Shown here: piece by piece, positions 25,901 through 36,900 of the stretch
Layout: each line of letters starts with the position of its first letter
How positions within the stretch are numbered: the first letter of the stretch is position 1
NCBI GenBank assembly: GCA_964057225.1
Contig: OZ059899.1
Span: forward strand, 12,932,001-12,996,000
Length of the DNA: 64,000 bases
Direction: 5' to 3'
From: Auanema rhodensis
Taxonomy: Eukaryota > Nematoda > Chromadorea > Rhabditida > Rhabditidae
Program-made: the position numbers and the translations under genes
The notes under the pieces: generated by a model
The model's database searches: none
What the model saw: the letters and a program-made list of their open reading frames with translations, nothing else
What the model was told of the DNA's origin: nothing

Positions 25901-28900
25901 CAAGAGGATGAGCTTGAAGGGCATGTGAGATGTTGTTTGCACTTTTATGATTCACATGTGGTCTGACGGAAGATGCTGTGAAATCGACCCGTTTTCTTTG
26001 TTGTTTGTTAGGGTGAAAGTAAGGAATAAGAGATGTAGGAAAGCGGAATATACCAATTTTTTTGTTTTTTTTCTGTTCCCAGTGCCACTAGCTACAGCTA
26101 CAACCCGTCTTTTTAAAAAACTTCAGAGCTGTTGCATTCGGTTCTATTTTGAATTTCAAAAACTTAATTAGCGCCATATGCTGGTTTGGCAGATCTCACG
26201 TTTTTTTCTTAAGCATTTTTATTCATTTTCTTATTAAAAATATCAACCTGTATCACTAGGGACATGTGTTTGCTATACAACACGAAGAAAATGCATGGGA
26301 AGTATTCAGATGTTTCGAAAGCTTTAGAATCATAAAGAATGATTGAGGATTGAGTGAGCGAAAAAATGGCTAGAGAGCAGGGAAAATGAGCAGTGAAGGA
26401 ATGCTAGGGGTTGAAGAAAATAAGAAGAAATGTAAGGACAGACGCAAAGAAAGCGTAGAAAGAGAGGAAATATCAAATCACATCACCTTCACTTTACATA
26501 TTAATCAGGAGCCACACATGCAGACTCTATCATATTATCATGTGTTAAGATAAACTTATGACTATGCTTTAATCCGTCTTCGTATTTCTGAAGGACAGCC
26601 TTCATTATGACATCTGACATGTGGTATCAAGAGATGTGATTTGCGGAGTTGTATGTGTATTCCTTTTCACACGAGATTTCTGTTCAAGGGTATCACTTTC
26701 ATACATGATTCTTGGAATCCGGTTCTTATATCATAGGACAGTTCGAGTTCAAGTATTTTTTGAGGAAATTTGCGGCTAATTCCACCACATTTTTTGATTT
26801 GTGGATTTAACGCATGAGTTGGAGCTGTTTGTATTTTTGTATATCATTCATTCTTGTATCTTATCAACCAGTTTGAGAAGATTCTTTTAAAGAAATGAAT
26901 TGTGGATAAGCTTCGTTGCTGTTTTTGTTTTATTCTGTTTTTGTTGTCATGGTGATGCCAAAGGGTAACACGAAATAAAAGCAGAAATTCACAAAATCTT
27001 TGGCCTGATTTTCTGAGGCTGATTACTTCAATTCATTACGAGATGAGATTGTATAGCTTGTCGTGCTGCAAATGTTTAATTTGGGAATCCTGAGAGAGAA
27101 AGGCTAAACACGGAATGAATGATGATGATAATGAATAAAAAACGAAAACTACGAAAACCCTTGGACCAAACATAATTTCTCCATTTTCAGTCGCGCGTAC
27201 ATGCTCTCTCATTCTGATGGTGTTAGATGTAATGAAGCCGCTCCAACATAAGAAACTATTGGAATATGAATTGGAAGGCTTCGGAATCCGTCTCAACAAA
27301 CAACCACCAAATATTGGTTTTCGAAAGAAGGAGAAGGGTGGCATTAATCTCACTACCCTGGTAAGTTTTCGTTCCTCAGCCTTTTTTATTTTTGTCGTCT
27401 ATCTCTCGGCATGCTTTTCTGATTTTTTCGTGCAACGCTCATTACTCTTGTCGTCATGCACTTTTTATTCGTTCAGCTCCGCAAAATGGCGAAAAAGTAA
27501 GAAATAATAGCTGGAGGACTAGGAAAAAGTAGCGAAGCTCATGTAATTCGCTTAAAAGAGATCGATAGTCTTTTTGACATCCAAAAATGCGCTTTGTGTT
27601 TTCTAGTTTGTTGAATTTGAAGAGCCACTGTTGAATTTTCCACCTGATTACGTTCTATAAGGGATTTGGGATGGAAGCTTTGGAAGGATTACCCATTACA
27701 TCTCATTGATCGGTAGTCTATCTGCACCAATACTTTAACAAATGCAGTTTCCGGTTTAGGGTGCTGAATATTACGCTTTTGCACCAACTAGCTAGCGAAA
27801 AATTGGGAGTTGATAAAGTTGTCTATTTTGAACAAAACTATGTTAGTAGTTAAGGTTTGAAAGCCTAGTACGAAAATGCAGCTGTCGAGGGGCTGGTGAG
27901 AAAGGACAGTAGAGAGCAAAAGCAACTCATTAATACAAAACTAAAATTGACAGGAAAGCGTAAGAAAGAGAGACGAGGGAAGTTGTTTGTTTATGAGAAT
28001 GTTGTCGTTCTGATGGCTGTTAGCTTCAGATGTCTTTTCTTCAATGTGGGCCTCCTTGCTCTCAAACAGGATTGAACTGATTCGTCTTTCATTTAAGAGA
28101 TTAACATCCGGCATCTGGGCTTTTCGTTTTATATTCGCAACCAGCTGTTCTGAAAAAAAAGCGACAAAAGGGCTTTAGGGAAGAATAGGTTCAAAACTAT
28201 TTTTCATTTGATTTTAGCGCCGAGATTGAAATTAAATTTCCTCCGACAAGCTCATATGATTTATTTGTTTCATTGAAGTGACCAATGCTTATTTCCCATC
28301 ATATCAGTCGTAGTTTTGTCGTAGGTATTGGAACTAGCATTAGTTTTCGTAGTTTCTATATTCTCTGGTATATATGGCTGTATTCCCTAGAGAGGGAGCA
28401 CCTATCGATCTTCATTTCCTTGTTTAAGATGCTGAAAACATAAAAGAAAAGTGCGCAGCAGAAGCTCAACCATTGTCATAGTATCCACTTCAAAAACGTT
28501 TAAGCCATTAGAAGATTTCTTTCATGTTGCCATTTATAATGACATAAATGAGAGAACAAAGACATGAAAAATGTGGAAGAGAAACTTGCTTTACTGAAGG
28601 CGTTGAAGAGTTTATACGCTTTGTTTTGCATCCTGAATCTTGGGAGGAAATCAAACATTTTTCTCTTTTCTTTTTAGTGAAAGAAACATTTTTCTTTTTC
28701 GTGCGGAAAACTCCTCAGCCATTTTTTTGTTCTCGTTATTGACACAACTTTCTAATATTCGTTTTTCAGGTTCCTCAAACAGAGTTGGATTTGGATTTAG
28801 TCAAAAGTATTTTGGCTGAGTATAGGATTCATAATGCGGACGTTACTTTAAGGCACAATTACTTATTCATATCATGAGATAATAGCTAAACGTTTAGATA

Positions 28901-29864
28901 TGACGCCACTTCTGAAGACTTAATCGATGTTATTGAAGGAAATCGTGTCTATATTCCTTGCTTATATGTTCTTAACAAGGTTAGCACAGCTTTGGGAGAT
29001 TAGCCAGATCAGTTTTTGCTTACAGATTGACCAAATTTCTATCGAAGAGTTGGATATCATTTACAAGATTCCTCATTGTGTGCCCATATCCGCTCATCAC
29101 AAATGGAATTTCGACGACTTGTTGGAGAAGATCTGGATGTATCTGAACCTTATCCGGATGTAGGTTGAGAGTTTGATTGAAATGTTTCTTAATTGGCAAC
29201 TATTCGTTTGTTTGTGATGGCATAACATTGGATTTGTATCGTCTCAATCCGATTGGAGGTCCTTATATGGGCATCCTTGGCTCGTTTTCACGCCAATTGG
29301 ACGAGTACAATGAATGTAGCCTGTATATTCTATTGTCTCTGGATGGTCAGTACTATGACCTTCGCGTAGCAAAGAGATCCACAAATCCTCAGAGTACTTG
29401 TTTTTGAGTTCTCTAAGTGGTATCTGCGTACAATAATTTTGGGATTTCGCAACGATTTTGCCTGACGTGCTTTGGGATTTCTTTTTCTGATGAGTAAAAG
29501 AGGAAGAGGGGGGGGGGTTAGATTCCGTCACATTTCAGCTGTCTGGGGGCATGTCAAGTTTTCTGTTACTCTCTCATTTTTTCAGCTACACTAAGCCAAA
29601 GGGACAACTGCCAGACTATTCAGCTCCTATTGTTCTGAATGCCGAGAGAAACAATATTGATGATCTGTGCTTGAAGATTCACAAGTCATTGCAAAAGGAC
29701 TTCAAATGGTATGTTAACATAACACGAAAAAGAGAAGAAACGAGCATCATTTTTTTCATTTTAGTGCTCTCGTATGGGGTTCCTCGGCCAAGCACAATCC
29801 TCAAAGAGTTGGTAAGGATCACGTTCTCATTGACGAAGATGTAGTTCAAGTTATCAAGAAGTGA
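19932..29864 (+). CDS. drg-1: Developmentally regulated GTP-binding protein 1 (DRG1, Obg-HflX family GTPase)
   Basis: DRG1 is a translation-associated GTPase that acts with the DFRP1/ZC3H15 partner. Exons are 19932-19970, 20016-20181, 25379-25494, 25593-25677, 27191-27360, 28770-28852, 28898-28979, 29026-29159, 29586-29708 and 29765-29864. They sum to 1098 nt or 365 residues, against about 367 in human DRG1. Motifs are [14 protein letters not shown] (G1 P-loop), the TTLTTVPG switch, [18 protein letters not shown] (G3), LYVLNKIDQIS (G4 NKxD) and [18 protein letters not shown]. The C-terminal TGS domain runs from [17 protein letters not shown] to [10 protein letters not shown]. Matches such as [14 protein letters not shown] and [18 protein letters not shown] favour DRG1 over DRG2. 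Three introns are unusually long (5,197, 1,513 and 1,409 bp). The intron at 28853-28897 begins GC. The stop is TGA at 29862-29864. Confidence 0.96.
20182..21031 (+). other. DRG1 intron 2, 5' part
   Basis: This is the first part of the 5.2-kb DRG1 intron, up to the stop codon of the nested gene. It is AT-rich, with no exon supported on either strand. Its right end should contain the 3' UTR of the nested minus-strand gene. Confidence 0.6.
21032..24454 (-). CDS. Unrecognised single-pass (type I-like) membrane protein, nested in a DRG1 intron
   Basis: I do not recognise this family. Seven minus-strand exons fit: 24233-24454, 23056(or 23052)-23229, 22575-22828, 22333-22532, 21390-22074, 21225-21345 and 21032-21180. 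They give about 602 residues. A signal peptide is clear (MKSLQN, then [15 protein letters not shown]). The ectodomain has a Cys-containing segment ([19 protein letters not shown]), a helical [18 protein letters not shown] block, and a later [19 protein letters not shown] block that could be a SEA-like fold (guess). The membrane helix is [20 protein letters not shown]. The cytoplasmic part is long, Pro/Ser-rich and ends in an acidic tail ([18 protein letters not shown]), stop TAG at 21032-21034. The exon 2/3 junction is uncertain: the frame closes only if the donor is at 23051, a weak site. The whole gene lies inside one DRG1 intron on the opposite strand. Confidence 0.72.
24455..25378. promoter_or_regulatory. 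DRG1 intron 2, 3' part, with GC-rich putative promoter of the nested gene
   Basis: Just upstream of the nested gene's start, 24,510-24,640 is conspicuously GC-rich (cgtggccgtggcgtagctgg) for this AT-rich genome. This is a good place for its minus-strand promoter. The rest, up to the DRG1 exon 3 acceptor (tctttcag, ending 25378), is AT-rich with a short GTT repeat near 24945-24957. No exon is supported. Confidence 0.45.
25678..27190 (+). other. DRG1 intron 4 (1.5 kb)
   Basis: This long intron begins gtaagttt and ends ccattttcag. Both strands were read and no exon or recognisable element was found. A purine-rich stretch runs from about 26,340 to 26,470. Confidence 0.7.
27361..28769 (+). other. 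DRG1 intron 5 (1.4 kb)
   Basis: This long intron begins gtaagttttc and ends gtttttcag. No coding exon or structured element is supported on either strand. Confidence 0.7.
28853..28897 (+). other. GC-AG intron in DRG1
   Basis: The upstream exon ends ...GTTACTTTAAG and the intron begins gcacaatt and ends cgtttag. Joining at this point restores [12 protein letters not shown], the conserved DRG1 sequence, and no GT donor nearby does so. GC-AG introns are a known rare class spliced by the major spliceosome. The alternative, a sequencing error in the T of GT, cannot be excluded. Confidence 0.8.
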
Positions 29865-30756
29865 GTGTTTCATTTATGATTGACATAACTAATTGTGTTT
29901 TTTTAGGGTTTAATTTTGCAAATTTTTGGAACTTTCAAGGCACTCCATGTTTTCTATTTTTGCCAGGATTCGAAGAAATGTTCCTGAAAATGTTATTCAT
30001 ATTTTAAATTTACTAGACTTATTTGAAATTCGGTGTGATAGCTCGCTTGGTTATGGTTTGAGTGCTCACAGCAAAATCCAACCTCAAATCGTTGTTCTCG
30101 TTAATTCTTTTTTTTTGTCGAATGATCATGGGTGTTTGTTTTTCTTCTTAAATAAACGTCATTAGGATGTTTCAAATATGAGAATTTAATCAAAATATGT
30201 GAAGAATGAATACGATTTGTCTATATAATTCTAGATTTTAATACGAATCATTGAAACTAGTACTATTTCATCCTACGATACGTGTTGTCCCTATAAGTTC
30301 ACTACGAAAAAGGCTTTTGTTGTTGTATATAGACGGACAATGCAGTTGCTCATATTCTAGAGATATCATGAGGTCGGATCCAGATGGCTGGACTGTTTTT
30401 GGCCTGAATCCTAAGAACAGTGATTGTAAATGCCTCAGATATGATCTGATTCCTCTCTGGGGAACATGCAAGAACCGTATGAACAGTGTTTTGTCGTACT
30501 CGTGACGATAATCGCTCATTTTGTCTTAATGACCAACAAAACTGATAGCCATATATATTTATATGTCGAGCTTTGCGAACATGTCGCAGAAGCATCACAG
30601 ACTGTTTAAAACTTTTTGGCCAAGTTTCAATTAATAAAAGGAAATTTTACGATTTTATCTTCAAATTCTCGTTTTCTATACTTTTTTTCTCATGTTTATG
30701 TTACAAATTTATACAGTATGATTTTGGCATCGTCAGACAGTTTGTTGTTAGATATA
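29865..30756 (+). other. DRG1 3' region with a small Cys-containing open frame
   Basis: AT-rich sequence follows the DRG1 stop, with an AATAAA at 30151-30156. At 30368-30505 there is an ATG-initiated frame of 45 codons that includes GWTVFGLNPKNSDCKCLRYD and ends in TGA. An AATAAA lies at 30634-30639. The composition is protein-like, but I recognise no homologue. It could be a last exon, a small gene or chance. Confidence 0.3.
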
Positions 30757-30943
30757 AGTAGTAGTTTGTGAAATGTGGTTACTGGCACACCTTTTTTCCT
30801 AAATGTCCATTTTCTCAACTTTCGATTTTTGAAAAATGACGGATTTTTGAATAGTTGAGACACATTTTCATTGAAAATCAACATTGAAATGATCGAAAGT
30901 TGAGAAAACGGACGTCAGTAACAACATTTTACATACTACTGTT
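30757..30943. mobile_element. MITE-like element with about 60-bp terminal inverted repeats
   Basis: The left arm (agtagtttgtgaaatgtggt, then tactgg, then tttctcaactttcgat ending near 30830) is repeated in inverted form on the right (atcgaaagttgagaaaacg near 30893, then cagtaacaacattttacata, ending near 30942). Between them is a short non-coding loop of about 60 bp. Small size, imperfect long inverted repeats and no coding capacity fit a miniature inverted-repeat transposable element. A clear target-site duplication was not seen. Confidence 0.65.
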
Positions 30944-33900
30944 ATAAAAGGCATCGCTCAAATGATGTCATTTATCTCAACTATCATTAATTTTTTAATG
31001 GTCCCGATTAATTTTAATTTTCAAATATTCATTGCACATTTATGGGCAATTTCGAATGAATTGCACAGGTCGGTAAACTTATGAGATGGTCATCAGATGG
31101 CTTCTGATGTCCAGATAAGCATCGTCTGCCTTTTTTCTATTCAAATGTCAATCATCATACCTACTGTCAGAATAGGGAAAACCTCATTTCGATTTGCCAA
31201 ACGATACGGGTGGTCGTCTATCGGATTTTCGCATCAGCTCTGTTTTGAACTTACCTTCCGGCTTTTCAATCTATGACATAATCTCAGTAAGAGATCAAAC
31301 AGTTTATATTGTTTTGTCTGAAAACCTATAAACTTACAGTATAAATATTTATTTGAGTTCAGTTCTTCTTTAATGACGTCATAAAATTGTTAGTTATTCT
31401 TTTAAAAATACGTGAAAATATATTTCAGTCTACGTGTAAGTTTACGTGAAAGTTCACGTTAGAGTGAGATACATCTGAGTAAAGTTCACGTAAGCACTGT
31501 ATGCAGGTGAAGAAAGTTTACGTGAACGCTGAATGATGCACAAAATTCTAATAAAAATGCTCATAAAAAGGAAAAACTTATATCGTAGAATTTTAATTGA
31601 ATAGATAACCTGCCGAAGACGTTTCCATTGATTAGCACACGAATCTTTAGTTCTATTGTTGGTAGAAGTATAAGATACAAAGCGCAAACTTAATTTTCTG
31701 ATGATTTTCAGTCAAATAGTTGTCGTAACCTCTTGAGCAACTTCTTATGTACGATTAATCGTCTTTATAAGGTTTGATATTGAAAAGTGAGTATCAGGTA
31801 GGCAACCAAAGATGAAAGAAACGAATATGAAAGAGCATGTGAGAAGAAGAGTACGCGAAACTCATTGATGATGATGGTTACAGTCTCTAGTTGGTTTGAT
31901 GTGAGAGCTAACTATTCATAGTCTCTCACATCATATTGACTTTGTGGTCCGAGTTGTTGCACAAGCATCTGAGCCTTTTATGCCTTCTCCTTATTCACTG
32001 TAGTTTTTTTCCTGAAAATGATGCCCTTGGCTTCTAAAATCAGTAAAAGTATCAGATATTATCCTGTTTCTGTTGACATAATCAAGATAATGTAGCTTTT
32101 TTCTATAGTTTCCTTGTTGACCTCTTCCTTAGTTCTACCTATTTCTCCTTTTTTCTGTTTTTTCCTTACCCAACACCTTATCAATCAACTAATTTATGAC
32201 TCATGTCCGTATGCCATGATGATTTAGGCTTCCTAACCGAGTGACACCCATAACCTAGGTACTAGTGATAATAACCATAGTCCGTCTACTTCTTTTCATC
32301 ATTTTTCAAGAACTTTAATTCGTCTCTTCAGTGTATGTACTGGTCATTTGATTATATCATTTTTCTCTGTAGTGGTAGACCTTTCTTCTCATCCCCTCTC
32401 ATAGTATATTTCCGTTTATTTGGGAGAGAGCACAAAACCATTTTGATCTAAGGAAATTTACCGGACAGTTTCATGTTATCACTAACTATATGGTAATATA
32501 TGATCATATTATATGATCTTATATGAGCATTTCTTTTTGATGTTTTCTATTTATATTTCTCATTATTTTATTCAATATTTATAAACTATATTACTTGCTT
32601 CTTTCATTATCACATATCATATGCTTTATATGTTGCTTGTAAACATGAAGAAACTTAAAGATAATGCTTATAATTTGATCTTGTTTTACATCTCGAACTA
32701 TGATTTTTCAATTCATTTATTTTGCTCTTTCAAGTAGTTTTCAATGTTTTTTTCTGATACTTCTATGACTTTTCATCAAATGAAAATTGAAATTCAATTG
32801 ATGAAACTAAGATTGAGCAAGCCTATGAGCAAGCAGATAATTTAATTATGAAGAAAGATGGAGAAAGGTATGATGTGATCATGCTATCTGAGACCTTGTA
32901 GCATGAGATTGTATCTCTTTCTTCGGATCGAATGAATGAATAAGCTTTTGTGATTTCATATGAGCAGGATATAGGTGTAGCAGTAGTTGAAACTGCCGTT
33001 GAACATACTTGAGTCACCAAGCCAATTGTGTACTTAGTCCATTAGTTATGTGGCTACTTGCCTCCGATTACGCAAAGATTTTTGTGTGGGAGAATAGATC
33101 TCTGCTGAGTTAGAGATGATAATATTGATGAATATCATCATTAGGTTAGATGATAGGTTATACGTTCATCAATCCGTTTACGGAATAAAAGCAAAAACTT
33201 CTTTAAGGTATAGGTTACAGCCGCGGAAAGATACACGTAAATCCTTTAATCTGTGGCAGGCGGCAGGAAGGTGTTAGGTTTGTTTGCCAACTTTGCGTGC
33301 TAAGCTTCAAGAACCCGAAAATGGATAGTACATATGAAGAAAGTGAGAGAGAGAGAGACAGATAGAAATGGAAGAAATGAGAAGCAAAAGGTAGAAAAGA
33401 ATAAGAACAAAGGGCTGAGAAGGTGCGGTTGTCACCCTCGCTTTGGCTATATCTATCCTGCTCATTCGTCTCACTTCCTTGCTCTCCACTCCCATATACA
33501 TATACCACACACAGATACAGAAAGAAGACTGTAGGTCATTCAATAAGATTGGATGAATCTGAGAACTTTCTATAGACATCTATGGCAAATGATACTTAAA
33601 CCAAACAAGTACGAGACCTCGGCGATCAGCTCAACCTGTACGTCAATCTGACGTTTATACTTGCTGCCTTTTCGAGCATCACAGCCAATCCTTCATTCAT
33701 TCAGATAAAACCAACAACTCAAGCGAATCACTCACCTTCTTACTGGCAATTTTCCTCTTTCCTCGTCTACCTATCTCGGGCTTTCCCTCTCTTTTGCTTT
33801 CATGTAATGTTTTCTCTGCTATTCTACCTCGTATATTTTTTAAAATAAAATTATTGCTTTCCGCATCACATTTCAAGAATAAATATTTTCTCAGAGCACT

Positions 33901-36900
33901 TGAATCGTACTTCTTAAACCGCAGAAAGAAAAAGCTCTGAAGTTAACCTAAAAAAAAAACTTTTTTTTCAGCCATCGTTTGCACAACAATCAAATTTCCA
34001 ATATCGTACTTCACACGCACACATTAGATTCTTTTCTTCTTCATTATATTTTTTCAAATTATCACTCTCTCTTATGATAATTACTCACGTGCTCAACTTG
34101 CACGTCGATGCCCTGCGGTCATTTGTCTGTATTTGGCGCCCTGTTACCTATTAGAGTGCATTTCTTCATATACACCCGCAAGGAACGGTTGTTTTTATTT
34201 CATTTCGTTTCTATTTTGTTCATAATTTCAATTGGATCCTGAGTTTCTTTACGAGTTTCGTTTCGATATTCTCTCATTCTTACTATAATATTTATATTTT
34301 GTTCTAATTTTCATACTCGTATTCTTCTCATAATGTAATCTTTTGGTTTTATTTCCTCGTTTGATTCTATTATTTCACCTATTTACTGTGTTTTTTTTCT
34401 AGTTTACATAATATAATCTATCGTCACATGTAATCACATCAAATATCTTTGACGATAATCGATCATGTCAAGATTATATGGTGAAATACATGATGATTCA
34501 GCTAATCTCATTAGCATATCTGGCTTCAATATACTATTATCGTCTTCTCAAGTATTTATGTAACAAATAAGCCGAATGATCTCCTGTAGTTTTTTTTCCA
34601 ATTAGTTTTTCGTTTGATATTATTCACATAGGATACTATAATATTTAGCGTATAACATCTTATTCTTGATTATGTCAACTAGCATCTCTAGAAAGCTTTA
34701 TGAAGCTCTGGTGCCAGCTATCTATTTGTCGTATTTAGTTGAACAATGAATAATCTGACACGCAATCATACTTCATTTCCATCTTATAAGCTTGTACCTT
34801 ATTTGTCTGTTTGAGACGTCAGTTATGCAACAAAGCAATGTTTCAAATATAGAAAACATTGAAGAACCTTTTATTAGTTTTACCTTTTCTATCATGTTGC
34901 ATAGGCTTAAATGATGAATCTCTACTAATTCTAGCGTCTAGCATCTTTACGGTCTTTTGTATGTTTAATATCGACCTCATTCATCTTTTAAACAGCTAAC
35001 AATCATGCCCTTACGTCCATGAGCTCATAGATCGGGGTGGCGAACTGTATTGTTCATCTTTGATGAAATATTGAAGGAGTGGCGGAGCTTTTGAAAGAGG
35101 CGTGCGAGTGAAATTTGAGACTGTATTTGGAAATCATCAGGTACTCATCTATCTCTTTGAAATAAGTTGAGCAAATTGTATTTTCTACTTATATTAAATA
35201 TTTTCATATAATCTATACTATATATCCAAATTATTTAAGCAATTTTCCTTTATATCTGGCTTATTTTGATTTAACAAAATCTAGGATCTACATCAGTTTT
35301 TCGATGATATAGTCATGACATTAACTGTGCATTTCCTATCTTAATATACTAGCGTGACACGCTTTGAATCATGCGGCAAGCGATATGGAACTCAATGATC
35401 TATCCTAACTACCATAAATGGACATCTGGCTTCTTGATGTTTGAAACTGCTGTAATAAACAATCTGCCGAGCCCTCCGTAAAAGTGATTCTACAGTTGGG
35501 ACCAGCTGTAGCTTGCAGAGTAAGCAAAGATTATGAAAGAAAGTTTTGGCTATATAGCATATTGCTAAACATCTAATTCATATGATACAGTTAAATCAGA
35601 TTATCCTATTAGCTGCTGGACTTTGTATCTGAATCACTCTTCTACTGGTTACAAGAAAGATTGGCAGACTGAATAGAACAAGGTGCGTGCCACTTGTTCT
35701 GTATACCAGTAGCTGGAATAAGAGCAAATTCTTTGTGTATGCTGAAATGGTAATGCTTGATGTTTTATGATTTCCGATCTTTAACTGGACTTTCTGCTTC
35801 TTTTTCTTTCCTTTTCCTAGTTTTTGGTCTGTCAACTTTCTTCCGTTTTGCATGTCTTCTTGACACGGATCATTTCCCTCCACTTTAACTCGCGCAGATA
35901 TTTCTATTCAAAATTGAAATTAATTGTTTCATCCATTGCTTGATTCATGATGTAACACAAGGTCTTCTACTTTTGCTATATTTCCAGCATTATGCTTTCA
36001 CGTCCCTGCTACCTATATATTTTTTGGCTTTCATCGAGCCGCCCGCCTGTCCGGTTGGTGGCATGTCCGGCCTCCGACCTGCCTGACAAGTACTCTTACA
36101 CATACCGCTTACAGCCTTGTCTTACTTAACTGGTCTCTCAATCTTCCCATTTTCTTACCTGTTACCGTTTCTCCATTTTTTTGTTTTGTCGGCTGTATCA
36201 GAAAGACCTCCAGCATGTAGTTGTGACAATCATCAGTTTTTCACCGGAAGTTCTAAGTTACATTACCTGATTCCGACCTTCATAAGCGTTGATGTGGTTT
36301 GCATGAAATCCGAGGTCAGTAACTGCTACTTGAATAATCTTCAGGAGATACTTTCCTTTTACATGTATTCCTCTTATTTTTATAAATAAAAGGGGAATAT
36401 AACTATTTAACAAATCATTATCTTCTACATCATTTATGCCTTAAATTCTTATAAACTTAATTGATGTTTATCCTCCAGGTCATGCAAATTTCAGTCATGT
36501 TTCCATTAAAAACCACGCTCTTCAAACATGTTATATTTTCATAATGTCATTCACAGTTCACACGCCGTTGCACCATGTCAAATATTTATTTTTAAATCGT
36601 TTTTATCTTAATTGATAAAAATACGAGAAAAATGGTCAAAAAACTTTAAAATGCCTCCAAAATAGTCGAAATGTTTGTCAATATTGACATATCCTTATCA
36701 TTTTCCAGATGTTACATCGTCTCTTAGCGTATTTCGTACCGTCTCAAATATTTGTGCAATGGGTTTAAGAAACTCCAAAAAAAAATTATTTATCATTTTG
36801 CCTAAGATCAATATGTTTATTAGAATTAACTCTAATCAACGTATTATCTCATTGAATCAGTTAATTTGCTTCATTTCTATTGTCTTTCTTCATTTTTTTT

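Noticed and set aside
29865-29912. Alternative DRG1 end by splicing from gtgagt at 29861 to the acceptor before 29908
   Set aside because: The unspliced frame already ends VIKK with TGA, as in other DRG1 proteins; the alternative adds only one residue.
33676-33692. atcacagcca, resembling the miR-2 family seed
   Set aside because: Only about ten bases match, and no complementary arm forming a pre-miRNA hairpin is seen.
36117-36389. 90-codon hydrophobic frame
   Set aside because: T-rich low-complexity translation without splice context or recognisable motif.
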